54,031 nt of DNA from a virus, in the IMG/VR virus record IMGVR_UViG_3300031857_000246, positions 1 through 54,031 of that record; one strand, 5' to 3'. Positions within the stretch are counted from its first letter, which is position 1. Each line of letters opens with the position of its first letter. The notes under the pieces are model-generated. The model was not told the DNA's origin and searched no databases. It saw nothing but the letters and a program-made list of their open reading frames with translations. Shown here piece by piece: positions 1 through 8,696 of the stretch. The position numbers and the translations under genes are program-made.

Positions 1-316
1 GTGGGGAATCTTTTAACCACCCTGCAAAATTAAACCATTCAGGATTTGTTCTAATTTTTTGTAATTCATTAAAAAATGGAAACCACGTTTTAAAATCCTC
101 TAGCTCTTTGAAATAAACAACGGTGTTATGTCTCTTACGTATTTTCCAAACCTCAGACTCTAGTGACCTTGGAATCCAAATACATAGATTTGCATCAGTT
201 TCTAGTAATTCAAAAAATTTTTGTTTATACGTATCAAAACTACGTTGTGCCCATCCATTTAAGTTTTCCCTACCTAAGTCCCACAATCCGGTGACAATTG
301 TAACTTTACTATTCAT
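1..316 (-). CDS. HtrL/YibB-like glycosyltransferase-family protein, partial (3' end outside window)
   Basis: Reading the minus strand from the ATG at 314-316 gives an open frame of about 105 codons that runs off the left edge, so the C-terminus is missing. The N-terminus contains VTGLWDLGRENLNGW followed by a Tyr/Phe-rich helix and the LETDANLCIWIP segment. This is the pattern of the HtrL/YibB family, which is linked to lipopolysaccharide or capsule sugar modification and found in several large viruses. It starts 7 nt after the stop of the upstream glycosyltransferase gene and is probably co-transcribed with it. The family assignment rests on the N-terminal pattern only; the exact sugar reaction is unknown. 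Confidence 0.7.
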   Translation of the reverse strand, partial: MNSKVTIVTGLWDLGRENLNGWAQRSFDTYKQKFFELLETDANLCIWIPRSLESEVWKIRKRHNTVVYFKELEDFKTWFPFFNELQKIRTNPEWFNFAGWLKDSP

Positions 317-323
317 AATTAAA

Positions 324-1346
324 TTATTTTGTATTTCCTAAATTTAAATAAAAACCCTCAAAAGACGATACAACATAAGTTTTTTCTGGGTCAATATTTG
401 TTTTAAAATAAGTTCTCCATTTTTTTGGTAGTTCTTTTGCAATATCTGTTTTAAAGAACTGGTCATAATCAACAAATCCGTTATTTGATAAGTTTAATTT
501 TTTATAATTATTTTTTTTAAGTTGTTCCTCTACAATGTTTGTAACATCTATTGTAATTTTTTCTTGGCTATGAAGACTGCGTCCTTCATCCCGTTGTTCA
601 TTAAAATATCCATATTCAGAACTAACCAACTCAATTTTTAAGTTTGATAAATCAGTTCCATCGTAAAAATATTTTGGTATTATTGAGTAGTGTGAGTCAT
701 AACAAAAATGAAAAAATTCATAGTATTTTGTGTCGTTTTTAAATTTATTAGACTCCATTAACCATGCTTCACACTGCCACCTAGAACCTCCCCAAAAATT
801 CATAAAAGGGATGTTATTTCTAATATAGTACGCATTTACCCACCAAAAATTTCCCCAATACCAAAAATTGTGACAATGTACACCAACAATGTTGTAAGTG
901 TTTAATTTTTCAAGACATATTTTCCATTTTTCAATTAAAAAATATTCAAGCATCTCAACCCAAGAATTTTCTGATTCAATTTTAAGTTCATCAATTTCAA
1001 AGTTTACAAAATTTTTGAACTTATTAAATACTCCTTTAGTGTGGAAATAAAGAATTTTGGCGTCCTCATATTTAAAAGATAGTTCATACACTTGATTAAG
1101 TGCTAATACACCTTCTCCATAATTTTTGAACCCATGAATAAAATTTATTTTTTCATATTTAATTTTAAGAGTTTCAACAATATTAGAGTATTCTTTTTTT
1201 TCGTCCGTTAAATATATGAAAATATCGTCAGCTTTCTCATATAACCCAAACAATTCTAATTTTCTTAATTGCTCCTCAAGTTTGAGTTGCCAATCATTAA
1301 CCATGTAACAATGAGCAACAACAAAAATTTTAGAGTTGTCTATCAT
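324..1346 (-). CDS. Putative viral glycosyltransferase
   Basis: The protein (about 340 aa from the ATG at 1344-1346) begins KIFVVAHCYMVNDW. It contains the motifs ILYFHTKGV, NIVGVHCH and YWGNFWWVNAYYI, a set shared by putative glycosyltransferases of giant viruses and phages in which a family of sugar-transfer proteins carries F-H-T-K-G and G-N-F-W-W. The frame extends back to a TTG at 1364, but that start would overlap the upstream gene, whereas the ATG at 1346 lies 4 nt after its stop; I prefer the ATG. It sits in a minus-strand glycosylation operon with no gaps. Donor and acceptor cannot be told from the sequence. Confidence 0.65.
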   Translation of the reverse strand: MIDNSKIFVVAHCYMVNDWQLKLEEQLRKLELFGLYEKADDIFIYLTDEKKEYSNIVETLKIKYEKINFIHGFKNYGEGVLALNQVYELSFKYEDAKILYFHTKGVFNKFKNFVNFEIDELKIESENSWVEMLEYFLIEKWKICLEKLNTYNIVGVHCHNFWYWGNFWWVNAYYIRNNIPFMNFWGGSRWQCEAWLMESNKFKNDTKYYEFFHFCYDSHYSIIPKYFYDGTDLSNLKIELVSSEYGYFNEQRDEGRSLHSQEKITIDVTNIVEEQLKKNNYKKLNLSNNGFVDYDQFFKTDIAKELPKKWRTYFKTNIDPEKTYVVSSFEGFYLNLGNTK

Positions 1347-1350
1347 TTTT

Positions 1351-3780
1351 TTATTTTTTAACAATTATTGCAGTAATACTCCAATTAGGCCTTACTTTAA
1401 CTATTTCACAACTTTTTATATTTTCTTCTAGATATTTTGTTTCAGATTCTGTTAAATAATCAGAAAAAATTCTACCTGTTTTTTGAAACTCTTCTAACAT
1501 TTGTAAGGTCGTAGTTTTTTTAGGGTCTCCCCAATTACACCAAGCTTTTTCAGGCATCAGGGCTTCAATACTAGTATGTAAATCTTCCATCACAAATATA
1601 CCTCCACTTTTAATTGATTTAAATAAAGTTGCTAAAGTTATTTGTTGGTCGTACATCCTATGACTCCCGTCATCTAGTATTACATCAATGTCAGTATTTT
1701 CTTCTGAAAACTTTATTAGTTCTTCTTTTTTAGACTGGTCCAAAAGTTTTATACTAATCCTTTCAAAGTTATTAAATTGTCTAATTGATTCTGGGTTATT
1801 ATCTAAACCCAAAATTTCAGAATTAACAAAGTAATCGGACCAAACTTTTAATGAATTCCCGTCTAAAACACCAATCTCTACAAATTTTTTAATTTGGTCT
1901 TTTATTGGTGAAAAAGTTTTTTCATAAATCTTACTAAAGTAGTCATGTTCGTGGTGTTTATCCGTGGGATAAATTTCCGCTAATTGTGTTAACATAAATT
2001 TTGATGTATCTATTTTTATATTGAATTTATTTCGATAAATAACGTCGATAGTTCTGTATGGGGTATTACCATATGAGAATGCATGGAATATAAATTTATT
2101 CTCATTGTAATCTCTAGAATTTAAATCACCATTAGGGATGATTTTAAATTTAGTTCTATCGTCTAATCTTTCGCGTACATATTTTAAACAGGTTTGGTCA
2201 TGCCAAAGTGCGTTTTTATAATGTGGATATTCTTCACAAACATCCCACCAATCACGCATAAATTTTTTAACAAAATCTGAATTTTTAACTAAGAATACTC
2301 CAGCATTAACGATTGAGGGTCCAAAATCTTCGGTCATCAATACCTCAAAATTACCATGAATAAATTCCTCAATACGTCGATAATTGTTACAGAAAATCGC
2401 ATCAATATCTAAAAATAAAACATAATCTAAATTAGGATTTTTTTCTAACATTTCTAAAACTAGTTTAGGTTTATACCAAGTTGCGGCACGTCCCTCTAGT
2501 TTAGTTCTTATTTTTTCAGTATTTTTTTCTACAAAATAATAATAATGATTTTCTTCACAATATTTCTCATTAATAGCTTCAGTATACCTACCATATAATA
2601 CGTTATCAGTATAAAATTGACAAACACCAATTTTTAAATTGGTGTCTGCACATATTGTCGTACTTTGTTTTTTAGGGGTTTTATCTAAGACTAACCATTT
2701 TTTACCTTTAAAATCAAACATCTCACTTATTTCGTTAAGGTCTATCCCATCGACTTCGGTAGTTTCTAAATTTAAATTATTAAAATTATTTTGAACCTCC
2801 CCGTCAAATTGGACAATTAACCTACCACCTTCCTGAACTGAATTAATGTACTCATCAATTAATTTGGGGTTAGTGTTTTTAAAAATGTCAACATTTGGAA
2901 TAACTAATGTGTGAATAGAGTTTTTCCCAAAAGGACAAAATCCTCTGAAATCATAACTACTCCTCACTTGTCTTCCATAGAACTCCCAATTGTATTTATC
3001 TTTATTGTAGGCGTACCACATAGCGGTATATTCCCCATCACCATACCAAGTTTTTACAGGGGTGTGATTCCAAAAATTAACATCCGAGTCAATAATTACT
3101 TTTCGCTTCATCGGAATATTTTGGTAATAGTAGTCCAATACATCCTCAACAAAATATTGTCTTTTACCATTCGTATAATGAATAGTAAAAAATTTTTCAC
3201 CTAGAATATATTGAGTACAAAGTAAATTTGTCGTTTTAACAACAAAATCTCCATTGTTAATGAATTCAAACAAAGCTTTATCTTCTATAGTTTGGTTTGT
3301 TAAATTTTCATGATTCACTAACCCACTACATACTCTTTTTGATAAGAATAGACCAGCACCACCACCTGAATTATTACGTAATACATCAGCATTACCTAAT
3401 TCTTCTAAAACATTATCTAAAACATAATGATTCACATAAGACCCATCGTCAATTCTAAAAATATAATCAAATTCCTCATTTTTCAACACCCATCCTATTG
3501 CTTCTTTTAATCTTTCAAACATAAATGATTTAGTCTGCCCTTGGATTGGTGGATTATGGTCGTAAGTCTCAGGTGAAACACAATGTAATATCTTGTCTAC
3601 TGGGTTGTATGTAAGTTTATCATTACCTCCATCAAAAAAAATAACTTTGTGACCTAATGACTCAACTTTAGGTACCCATGTCTCTAAACAAGACATTTTT
3701 CTTGTTAATGAAGCGTCAGATATTTTAATATGATTACCATCATATTTTTTACTAGTAAATGCTAAAAAAACTATTTTCAT
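1351..3780 (-). CDS. Three-domain enzyme: GT31-like + GT34-like glycosyltransferases + SAM O-methyltransferase
   Basis: This 809-aa protein appears to fuse three enzymes. Residues 1-220 resemble beta-1,3-glycosyltransferases (GT31-like) with RIDDGSY at 109-115 as the metal-binding acidic motif. Residues about 220-375 are a linker or degenerate domain. Residues about 382-580 resemble the GMA12/MNN10 galactosyltransferase fold (GT34) with the DxD motif LFLDIDAIF (DID 458-460) and the later WHDQT. Residues about 600-809 are a class I methyltransferase of the macrocin/rhamnosyl O-methyltransferase type: EIGVLDGNSL at 635-644 binds SAM, DDGSH at 703-707 is the metal/catalytic site, and GGIFVMEDLH follows. 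The parts suggest successive addition of two sugars and methyl capping. It lies between a GT60-like gene and another glycosyltransferase. Fold calls are from motifs only; middle and C-terminal domains are the surest. Confidence 0.75.
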   Translation of the reverse strand: MKIVFLAFTSKKYDGNHIKISDASLTRKMSCLETWVPKVESLGHKVIFFDGGNDKLTYNPVDKILHCVSPETYDHNPPIQGQTKSFMFERLKEAIGWVLKNEEFDYIFRIDDGSYVNHYVLDNVLEELGNADVLRNNSGGGAGLFLSKRVCSGLVNHENLTNQTIEDKALFEFINNGDFVVKTTNLLCTQYILGEKFFTIHYTNGKRQYFVEDVLDYYYQNIPMKRKVIIDSDVNFWNHTPVKTWYGDGEYTAMWYAYNKDKYNWEFYGRQVRSSYDFRGFCPFGKNSIHTLVIPNVDIFKNTNPKLIDEYINSVQEGGRLIVQFDGEVQNNFNNLNLETTEVDGIDLNEISEMFDFKGKKWLVLDKTPKKQSTTICADTNLKIGVCQFYTDNVLYGRYTEAINEKYCEENHYYYFVEKNTEKIRTKLEGRAATWYKPKLVLEMLEKNPNLDYVLFLDIDAIFCNNYRRIEEFIHGNFEVLMTEDFGPSIVNAGVFLVKNSDFVKKFMRDWWDVCEEYPHYKNALWHDQTCLKYVRERLDDRTKFKIIPNGDLNSRDYNENKFIFHAFSYGNTPYRTIDVIYRNKFNIKIDTSKFMLTQLAEIYPTDKHHEHDYFSKIYEKTFSPIKDQIKKFVEIGVLDGNSLKVWSDYFVNSEILGLDNNPESIRQFNNFERISIKLLDQSKKEELIKFSEENTDIDVILDDGSHRMYDQQITLATLFKSIKSGGIFVMEDLHTSIEALMPEKAWCNWGDPKKTTTLQMLEEFQKTGRIFSDYLTESETKYLEENIKSCEIVKVRPNWSITAIIVKK

Positions 3781-3785
3781 AAAAA

Positions 3786-5036
3786 TTATAAATTCCCAGT
3801 GATTCGGTTACACCATCCTTTAGATTTAGAGTAAGGCCAAACAACCCAATATTTTGGTTGTTCTGCAGTTTGGAAGTCTCTCCACAATTTACAATACCCG
3901 TCAGGGTCACGCATTAGGTTATTAATTTCATTAATGTCTGCGTCTTTTCTGTATAAAGTATTATCTTTTTCATCGTGGAAAGCAACAACCCAAAATTCAT
4001 AATCTTTTTCAGGTACCTGTGAAAACCCTAAATCAATACAATGTTTGAAAATTCTTGCAAAACTATCTTCCCATTCCTGTTCAGTACTAAACGTATTTGG
4101 ATTTGGTGGATATTTTTTATCTAGTGTCCATTGTTGAACAGCTCGTTTACCAAAATGTAATCCTGCATATTTTTCATAGTCTCTTAAAGTTCTTTCAGTA
4201 CCAAAACCAAAAACACCAAATTCTTCAGGATTATATTTTTCACCATCCATCGAGAATAATTTACGATTTTTTAAATGGCACTTGTTATTTCTTTCTACCC
4301 ACTTTTTATCGTCGTCCCATTGTTTTGTTCTACCTTTACGGGTATACTCATGCCAAATAACAACTTTATGAGGGTGAAATAAATCATATCCGTGTGTATA
4401 TGCTCTTGCCGCAATTGAAATTTCTTCTCCGTGAAAATAGTATTCAGGGTCGTGTTGAACTTCTTTTGAGAACTGTCCTACTGTAAAACAAAAATGTGCG
4501 GAATAAAATCTCGCAGGGATTGGCTCGGTCATTTTTTTCCATCCAGGGATTGTCTCGGGTAAAAAGAAAACCGCACCTTCAGGAATAAATCTATCAAAAG
4601 CCATTCTCCAAGGCTCTTTAATTCTTGCGGCAGGGTCATTATCAGGGTCAAAAGACGATACATAACCCGTTAATAAAGGTTTCTTATGTCCTTTCTCTTG
4701 GAGTTGTGTAATCATTCCAATTAAGGTCTCGTCCCAGTCCTTATCAAATCTCATATGAGAATCAACCTGAAGAGTATATTCTTCATTCTTATAGACTTGT
4801 TGTATAAGATTTCTAGCCCAACAAGCACCTTGTGATTCGTTATAAGGGATATCAATAATTCTAAAACGTTTATCTTTTTTATATTTTGTAAGGTCATCAA
4901 ATCCATCATTTGGGTTGAATTGTCTAGCAATACCAAATCTTAAATTTTTTGGATTTTTTGCATTTTCAATGGCTGACTCTATGGTTGGGATTAATTGTGG
5001 GTCTCTATAAGACGCAATTTGGATAAAAATTTTCAT
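3786..5036 (-). CDS. GT60-like polypeptide N-acetylglucosaminyltransferase
   Basis: The 416-aa protein opens with IFIQIASYRDPQLIPTI and FGIARQF. It has LQVDSHMRF (D92-x-H94) as the metal-binding catalytic motif and later GEEISIAARAYTHGYD and WHEYTRKGR. These are the hallmarks of the GlcNAc glycosyltransferase family (CAZy GT60). Characterised members add GlcNAc to hydroxyproline of Skp1 in Dictyostelium or to Thr of Thr-rich mucins in Trypanosoma cruzi. Its C-terminal 130 residues are an extra region of unknown role. The next genes upstream encode Thr-run and Thr/Pro-rich virion proteins, obvious candidate acceptors. Family assignment is strong; the acceptor is inference. Confidence 0.82.
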   Translation of the reverse strand: MKIFIQIASYRDPQLIPTIESAIENAKNPKNLRFGIARQFNPNDGFDDLTKYKKDKRFRIIDIPYNESQGACWARNLIQQVYKNEEYTLQVDSHMRFDKDWDETLIGMITQLQEKGHKKPLLTGYVSSFDPDNDPAARIKEPWRMAFDRFIPEGAVFFLPETIPGWKKMTEPIPARFYSAHFCFTVGQFSKEVQHDPEYYFHGEEISIAARAYTHGYDLFHPHKVVIWHEYTRKGRTKQWDDDKKWVERNNKCHLKNRKLFSMDGEKYNPEEFGVFGFGTERTLRDYEKYAGLHFGKRAVQQWTLDKKYPPNPNTFSTEQEWEDSFARIFKHCIDLGFSQVPEKDYEFWVVAFHDEKDNTLYRKDADINEINNLMRDPDGYCKLWRDFQTAEQPKYWVVWPYSKSKGWCNRITGNL

Positions 5037-5080
5037 AAAATTATTCTTTTATGAATAAAATTAAAAACTAATTGTTAAAA

Positions 5081-5581
5081 TTAAAGACATTTTGGACATT
5101 CTTCTGAAATTGTTCCACTCACAATTTGATACTGATTTTCAGTCACTAAGAATGTGGAATAACCTGGTAAATTTTGATTTAAAACTGATTCTATATACAT
5201 ACAACAACCATCTATTGTAAGTATCATTGGTGGGGTTATTTCTTGGTAAGTTATAAAATTAAAGTAATACCCTCCACTACTATTATTTAAGAAATTTTCA
5301 CACAATTGTGGGTCACAGACCTCACAACTCTTTGCTACGGTAAAATAGTTGAATGTTGGTGGCTCCGTTGTTGTTGTGGTTGTTTCAGGTATAATTAATT
5401 GACAATTTTGACCTTGGTTTATAAAGTACAAATCGTAGGTTCCTTCGTAATTTTCAACGTCAAATGTGTAAGGAATTATATGCGAACCTAAATCAATAGA
5501 ACCACCACTTAAAGGATAAAATGTAATGTTTGCAACATCTCCTGAAAAAATTTGACTCTTTAATGTTATAACTGTTCCCAT
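5081..5581 (-). CDS. Small modular virion protein with poly-Thr linker
   Basis: The 166-aa protein has two parts. Residues 1-63 form a beta-rich module (SGDVANITFYPLSGGSID...IIPYTF...YEGTYDLYF) also found nearly intact at the N-terminus of the peptidase-fused protein at 6917-7786 and, more divergent, at 5595-6914. A Thr-run linker (PETTTTTTEPPT) follows, then a Cys-rich C-terminal domain (Cys pairs CEVCDPQLC, GCC and the terminal CPKC) with no recognised homolog. There is no signal peptide. An ATTTATAA-type element lies about 12 nt before the start. Position and repeated modules suggest a fibre or decoration protein; the function is unknown. Confidence 0.6.
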   Translation of the reverse strand: MGTVITLKSQIFSGDVANITFYPLSGGSIDLGSHIIPYTFDVENYEGTYDLYFINQGQNCQLIIPETTTTTTEPPTFNYFTVAKSCEVCDPQLCENFLNNSSGGYYFNFITYQEITPPMILTIDGCCMYIESVLNQNLPGYSTFLVTENQYQIVSGTISEECPKCL

Positions 5582-5594
5582 TTTACTTTATAAA

Positions 5595-6914
5595 TTATTT
5601 ACTAATTATTACACCTGTTGCAATATAATTAGACCCATCTCTTATTGTTATATTCCCACTATCCAAAACTTGAGGGGACCTACTAGCGGTTTCATCGTAT
5701 ATCAATATTCCATCCTCGTCTAATTGTGACGTGACACTTTCACCTGTGACCATATTTACTATAATTCTAACCACATCTTTATCCGTAACCATAAATGAAC
5801 CACTACGACTAACATTCGTATTAACAACTTCTAACCCATTTTTTAATATTCTATAAGTATTTAACTCGGAACCTCCAGCGTCGTCAAATGACCAATTAAA
5901 ATTATCTGTGGGTGGTAATGTTTCCATTGTTGCCGTAGGTGTAGGAGTTAATTCAGGTAATGTTGATGATGGTGTCAAAGTTGGAGTTTCTGTTAAGGTA
6001 GGCGTATTGGTAGGTGTTAAAGTTGGTGTACTAGTTGGAGTTTCAGTTAAAGTAGGTGTGTTTGTTGGCGTCTCCGTTAATGTTGGTGTGTTAGTAGGTG
6101 TACTAGTTGGGGTTTCAGTTAAAGTAGGGGTATTTGTTGGAGTATTAGTAGGTGTACTAGTTGGGGTTAGTGTGGGGGTCTCAGTTAATGTCTGAGTCAA
6201 AGTAGGTGTATTGGTTGGAGTTGAGGAATTTGTTAAAGTTAGTGTAGGTGTCGGTGGTGGGGTAAAGATGGTGTCGGCAGTAAAATTAAAACCTATCTCA
6301 ATATTCTGAGGTGAGAATTGTAAATTTGTAAATTCTGAAGTATCATTTAAATTATAATAATCGTAATCGACTACAATAAGTGTACTTCCTGATAAATCGC
6401 CAGCTTGTATTGTAACTCCCGAACTAATAATTAGACTATCACCAGATAATGTGCCTAACACATGTTGGAATGATACTGATAAATCAAAATCTAGTGGTTC
6501 AGTTGTTACTAGGGTATATTCGGCATTTACAGACCCAGGGCTAATAGTTGAGGTAAAGATTACTTCAGTATTCTGAGGTACAAAATTTAAGTCATAACTT
6601 ATATCGCAAATATTAAGTATTGTTGTGGTAGTTGTAGTAATTGGTTCAAAAGTAGTTGTGGTTGTTACAGGAATAAAAGTGGTTGTTGTAGTTGTTGATG
6701 GTAAGACATTAATAATACAGGTTTTATAAAATCTAATATAGTAAAAAGTATATTTACCATAAACCGATAAATTAGGTTCAATATCGTCACCATAAAAGGT
6801 AAAGGGGACTACTTGTTCACCCAAATCATAAACAGACCCGTTTAAAGACTCAAACGTAACTTGTGCAGTTTGTCCACTATAGTTTGTATCGAAAAATTCA
6901 ACGTATTGTGACAT
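5595..6914 (-). CDS. Virion/adhesin protein with mucin-like Thr and Thr/Pro tracts
   Basis: This 439-aa protein is a chain of modules: an N-terminal copy of the shared virion module (SGQTAQVTFESLNGSVYDLG), three poly-Thr runs separated by short Pro-containing spacers (residues about 76-97), and a beta-sandwich-like domain of about 115 residues. A Thr/Pro/Ser tract of about 105 residues made of repeated TPTxTxT units follows, then a C-terminal domain (about 340-439). The 115-residue domain has a clear paralog in the 1290-aa adhesin at 11589-15461 (shared DFDLSV, LGTxSGDS, NDTSEF). The tracts use mixed Thr codons, so they are kept by selection on protein composition rather than simple DNA slippage. 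It is probably a tail-fibre or capsid-surface component and a likely O-glycosylation target. Confidence 0.65.
   Translation of the reverse strand: MSQYVEFFDTNYSGQTAQVTFESLNGSVYDLGEQVVPFTFYGDDIEPNLSVYGKYTFYYIRFYKTCIINVLPSTTTTTTFIPVTTTTTFEPITTTTTTILNICDISYDLNFVPQNTEVIFTSTISPGSVNAEYTLVTTEPLDFDLSVSFQHVLGTLSGDSLIISSGVTIQAGDLSGSTLIVVDYDYYNLNDTSEFTNLQFSPQNIEIGFNFTADTIFTPPPTPTLTLTNSSTPTNTPTLTQTLTETPTLTPTSTPTNTPTNTPTLTETPTSTPTNTPTLTETPTNTPTLTETPTSTPTLTPTNTPTLTETPTLTPSSTLPELTPTPTATMETLPPTDNFNWSFDDAGGSELNTYRILKNGLEVVNTNVSRSGSFMVTDKDVVRIIVNMVTGESVTSQLDEDGILIYDETASRSPQVLDSGNITIRDGSNYIATGVIISK
5938..6258 (-). repeat. Thr/Pro-coding degenerate tandem repeat
   Basis: On the plus strand this reads as repeated GTTGG(A/T/G)GT blocks; on the coding strand it encodes TPTLTETPT-like units. 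Repeats are imperfect at the DNA level but regular at the protein level. It is internal to the gene at 5595-6914. Confidence 0.85.
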
Positions 6915-6916
6915 AG

Positions 6917-7786
6917 TTAAAAATTATTTTCTGTGGCCAAACAAATTTCACCATTCATTTTTATTAATCTCTCCATATCTGTAAATGAGATATAGGCATT
7001 ACCTTGTAATCCCCATCCCCTTCCCCAACTATTCTTTATTCTAAATAGTCTTTTTCTAGTATCAATTCCATTAATAACATAGGCGTGTCCACCAACAATA
7101 GGTCCTCCAATACGAATATTACCATTTCTATCAGGATAAAACATATTTCTATACCAATATGTCCCAGCAACTACGGGCCCAACATTTAATACGGTGTTAA
7201 TTAGTGTGTTAATGTCAAATGCCCAATAGTAGTTTTTAATTCGGTTTGTTTGTTGTAAATACTTGGCACCAGCCCTAACAGATGTACCATCATAATTTTC
7301 TCCAGGCCACTCGTCAATCTTTTGAGACTCCTTATAAATTAATGTTGGGTGTACAATAGGTGGAGTACCTCCGTGTTTTACGGGACCATCCTCAATCCAA
7401 TGTGCCCAAGAATATCCAACACATTGTGGTGTAATTCCTTGGTTTCCCCACCATTCATTTTGTTCCCAGTACCTAGATATGATTGGACTCTTATTAATTG
7501 TTATTTTATCTTTAATTAAGTAATTCTTATCTCTATTATCAATTGATATTCCCCTACCTAAACCAAACACTAACTCTGTAAGTCCTGATGGTGAAACAAA
7601 AACCTCACAACTTTGACTTTGAGCTGTAAAATTAAGGTTATATGTTCCTTCGTAGTAATCCGTAACATAAACATAGGGGATTATTTGTGAACCAATATCA
7701 ATACTACCACCCGTTAATGGGTAGAATGTGATATTAGCAACATCACCTGAAAAATTATCACTTTTTAAAATTACTACTGACGGCAT
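6917..7786 (-). CDS. Virion module fused to papain-like (C1) cysteine peptidase
   Basis: Residues 1-64 are the shared virion module (SGDVANITFYPLTGGSID...YEGTYNLNF). Residues about 100-289 are a papain-fold peptidase. NQGITPQCVGYSW places the oxyanion Gln at Q116 and the nucleophile at C122, in the spacing of bacterial and viral C1 homologs of the NQG-x3-x-C type. GGHAYVINGID supplies H234, and IKNSWGRGWG supplies N252. All catalytic residues are therefore present. There is no signal peptide or propeptide, and the structural module replaces the propeptide region. It may process virion proteins or attack host surface proteins from the particle. It lies 2 nt from the adhesin gene at 5595, and an AATAAATAT element (7792-7800) precedes the start. 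Confidence 0.8.
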   Translation of the reverse strand: MPSVVILKSDNFSGDVANITFYPLTGGSIDIGSQIIPYVYVTDYYEGTYNLNFTAQSQSCEVFVSPSGLTELVFGLGRGISIDNRDKNYLIKDKITINKSPIISRYWEQNEWWGNQGITPQCVGYSWAHWIEDGPVKHGGTPPIVHPTLIYKESQKIDEWPGENYDGTSVRAGAKYLQQTNRIKNYYWAFDINTLINTVLNVGPVVAGTYWYRNMFYPDRNGNIRIGGPIVGGHAYVINGIDTRKRLFRIKNSWGRGWGLQGNAYISFTDMERLIKMNGEICLATENNF

Positions 7787-7813
7787 TTAAAAATAAATAT
7801 CCAAATAAATGAT

Positions 7814-8443
7814 TTATACCCTTTGGAAATACTTATATATTCTTTGACTTAATCTAATTCTTGGGTCATTTTCATTTCTACCTAGGGTTTTGTAGGGGAG
7901 GATAAACCCAAAACTTAAAAACACTCTTCGTGATTTAAATTCATTAGTCCAATGTTTGTAAAGAGATGCTTCAAAACAATATAAATCGGTTTCAGATATA
8001 TTAAGTACGTCTTCTCCGATGAAAATTTGATAGTCTTCGGATAAGACACTAATATTACATTTATAATTAATATATCCGTCTATTGATGCATCATAATGGG
8101 GGGTTATCTTACCACCTGAGTCCATATCAACAACTTGTAAAAATATATTGTCTGCTGGGATTTCTAAAGTTTCAGATAATCTGCCAATAATGGACTCAAT
8201 AAAATCAGGAACTTTAATTTTTAAAACCTGACTGACAGACTGAAAGTTTGTGATATAGTTTGTGTAACTATTATTTGAAATATCTATAATAGTAGATTTA
8301 CCATTTAAATCTTTTGTGATTTCAGATAAGTGGTGATTTGGATTACCTTTATCCGATTCTAATGAATTTACCCATTCTAAAATTTTTATAACTTCTTCTT
8401 TAGTTATAAAATTTCGTATCACCTTATGATTTTCAATCCCCAT
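7814..8443 (-). CDS. 2-oxoglutarate/Fe(II) dioxygenase-like protein
   Basis: The 209-aa protein has a double-stranded beta-helix signature: TPHYD (H116-x-D118) as the first two iron ligands, YKHWTNE with H164 as the distal ligand, and RRVFLSFGF (R172/R173) for 2-oxoglutarate. This matches phage and prolyl-hydroxylase-like dioxygenases. The ATG at 8441-8443 lies inside the upstream gene (25 nt overlap), so translation is probably coupled. It sits among Pro/Thr-rich virion proteins and near a GT60-like enzyme, so hydroxylation of prolines in those proteins is an attractive but unproven role. Nucleobase or small-molecule oxidation is an alternative. Confidence 0.68.
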   Translation of the reverse strand: MGIENHKVIRNFITKEEVIKILEWVNSLESDKGNPNHHLSEITKDLNGKSTIIDISNNSYTNYITNFQSVSQVLKIKVPDFIESIIGRLSETLEIPADNIFLQVVDMDSGGKITPHYDASIDGYINYKCNISVLSEDYQIFIGEDVLNISETDLYCFEASLYKHWTNEFKSRRVFLSFGFILPYKTLGRNENDPRIRLSQRIYKYFQRV

Positions 8444-8667
8444 TTGTTAAGAAATTCTTTTGGTCCAATTTCTAACTCCATTATAGATAAATTTTTTTTA
8501 TTGTAAATCTTCATCATTTGTTCTTCAGACCCAGCCATTGTACAATACCAATGAGTCGCGGGTTCTTCTCCTGTTGGTGAACAAGGTATTTTCATTACAT
8601 TTTTATTTATCCAAGCTTCTCTAACTTGTTCTACCTTATCGTTGTCTGTTAAAATGTTAATTCTCAT
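8419..8667 (-). CDS. Small hypothetical protein
   Basis: An 82-aa soluble protein, not recognised. It has a predicted helix at 12-25 and a Trp/Cys-containing stretch (ATHWYCTMAGSEEQM) and ends in KWGLKIIR. The pattern resembles a small alpha/beta domain. It overlaps the start of the 2OG oxygenase gene by 25 nt, implying translational coupling and perhaps a shared role. The 29-nt gap before its ATG holds no clear promoter. Confidence 0.5.
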   Translation of the reverse strand: MRINILTDNDKVEQVREAWINKNVMKIPCSPTGEEPATHWYCTMAGSEEQMMKIYNKKNLSIMELEIGPKEFLNKWGLKIIR

Positions 8668-8696
8668 AATATTATTTAATTGTTTTAAATTAATTA

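Noticed and set aside
123-341. Plus-strand frame near the left edge
   Set aside because: Overlaps the HtrL/YibB-like minus-strand gene, whose protein motifs are convincing.
5908-6195. Plus-strand open frame rich in Val-Gly repeats
   Set aside because: It is the antisense of the Thr/Pro tract of the gene at 5595-6914; the same artefact appears at 46042-46389 and 46756-46995 opposite the six-Cys adhesin.
5938-6258. Short direct repeats that could be read as a CRISPR array
   Set aside because: No constant repeat with unique spacers; the repeats are in frame and code a Thr/Pro tract.
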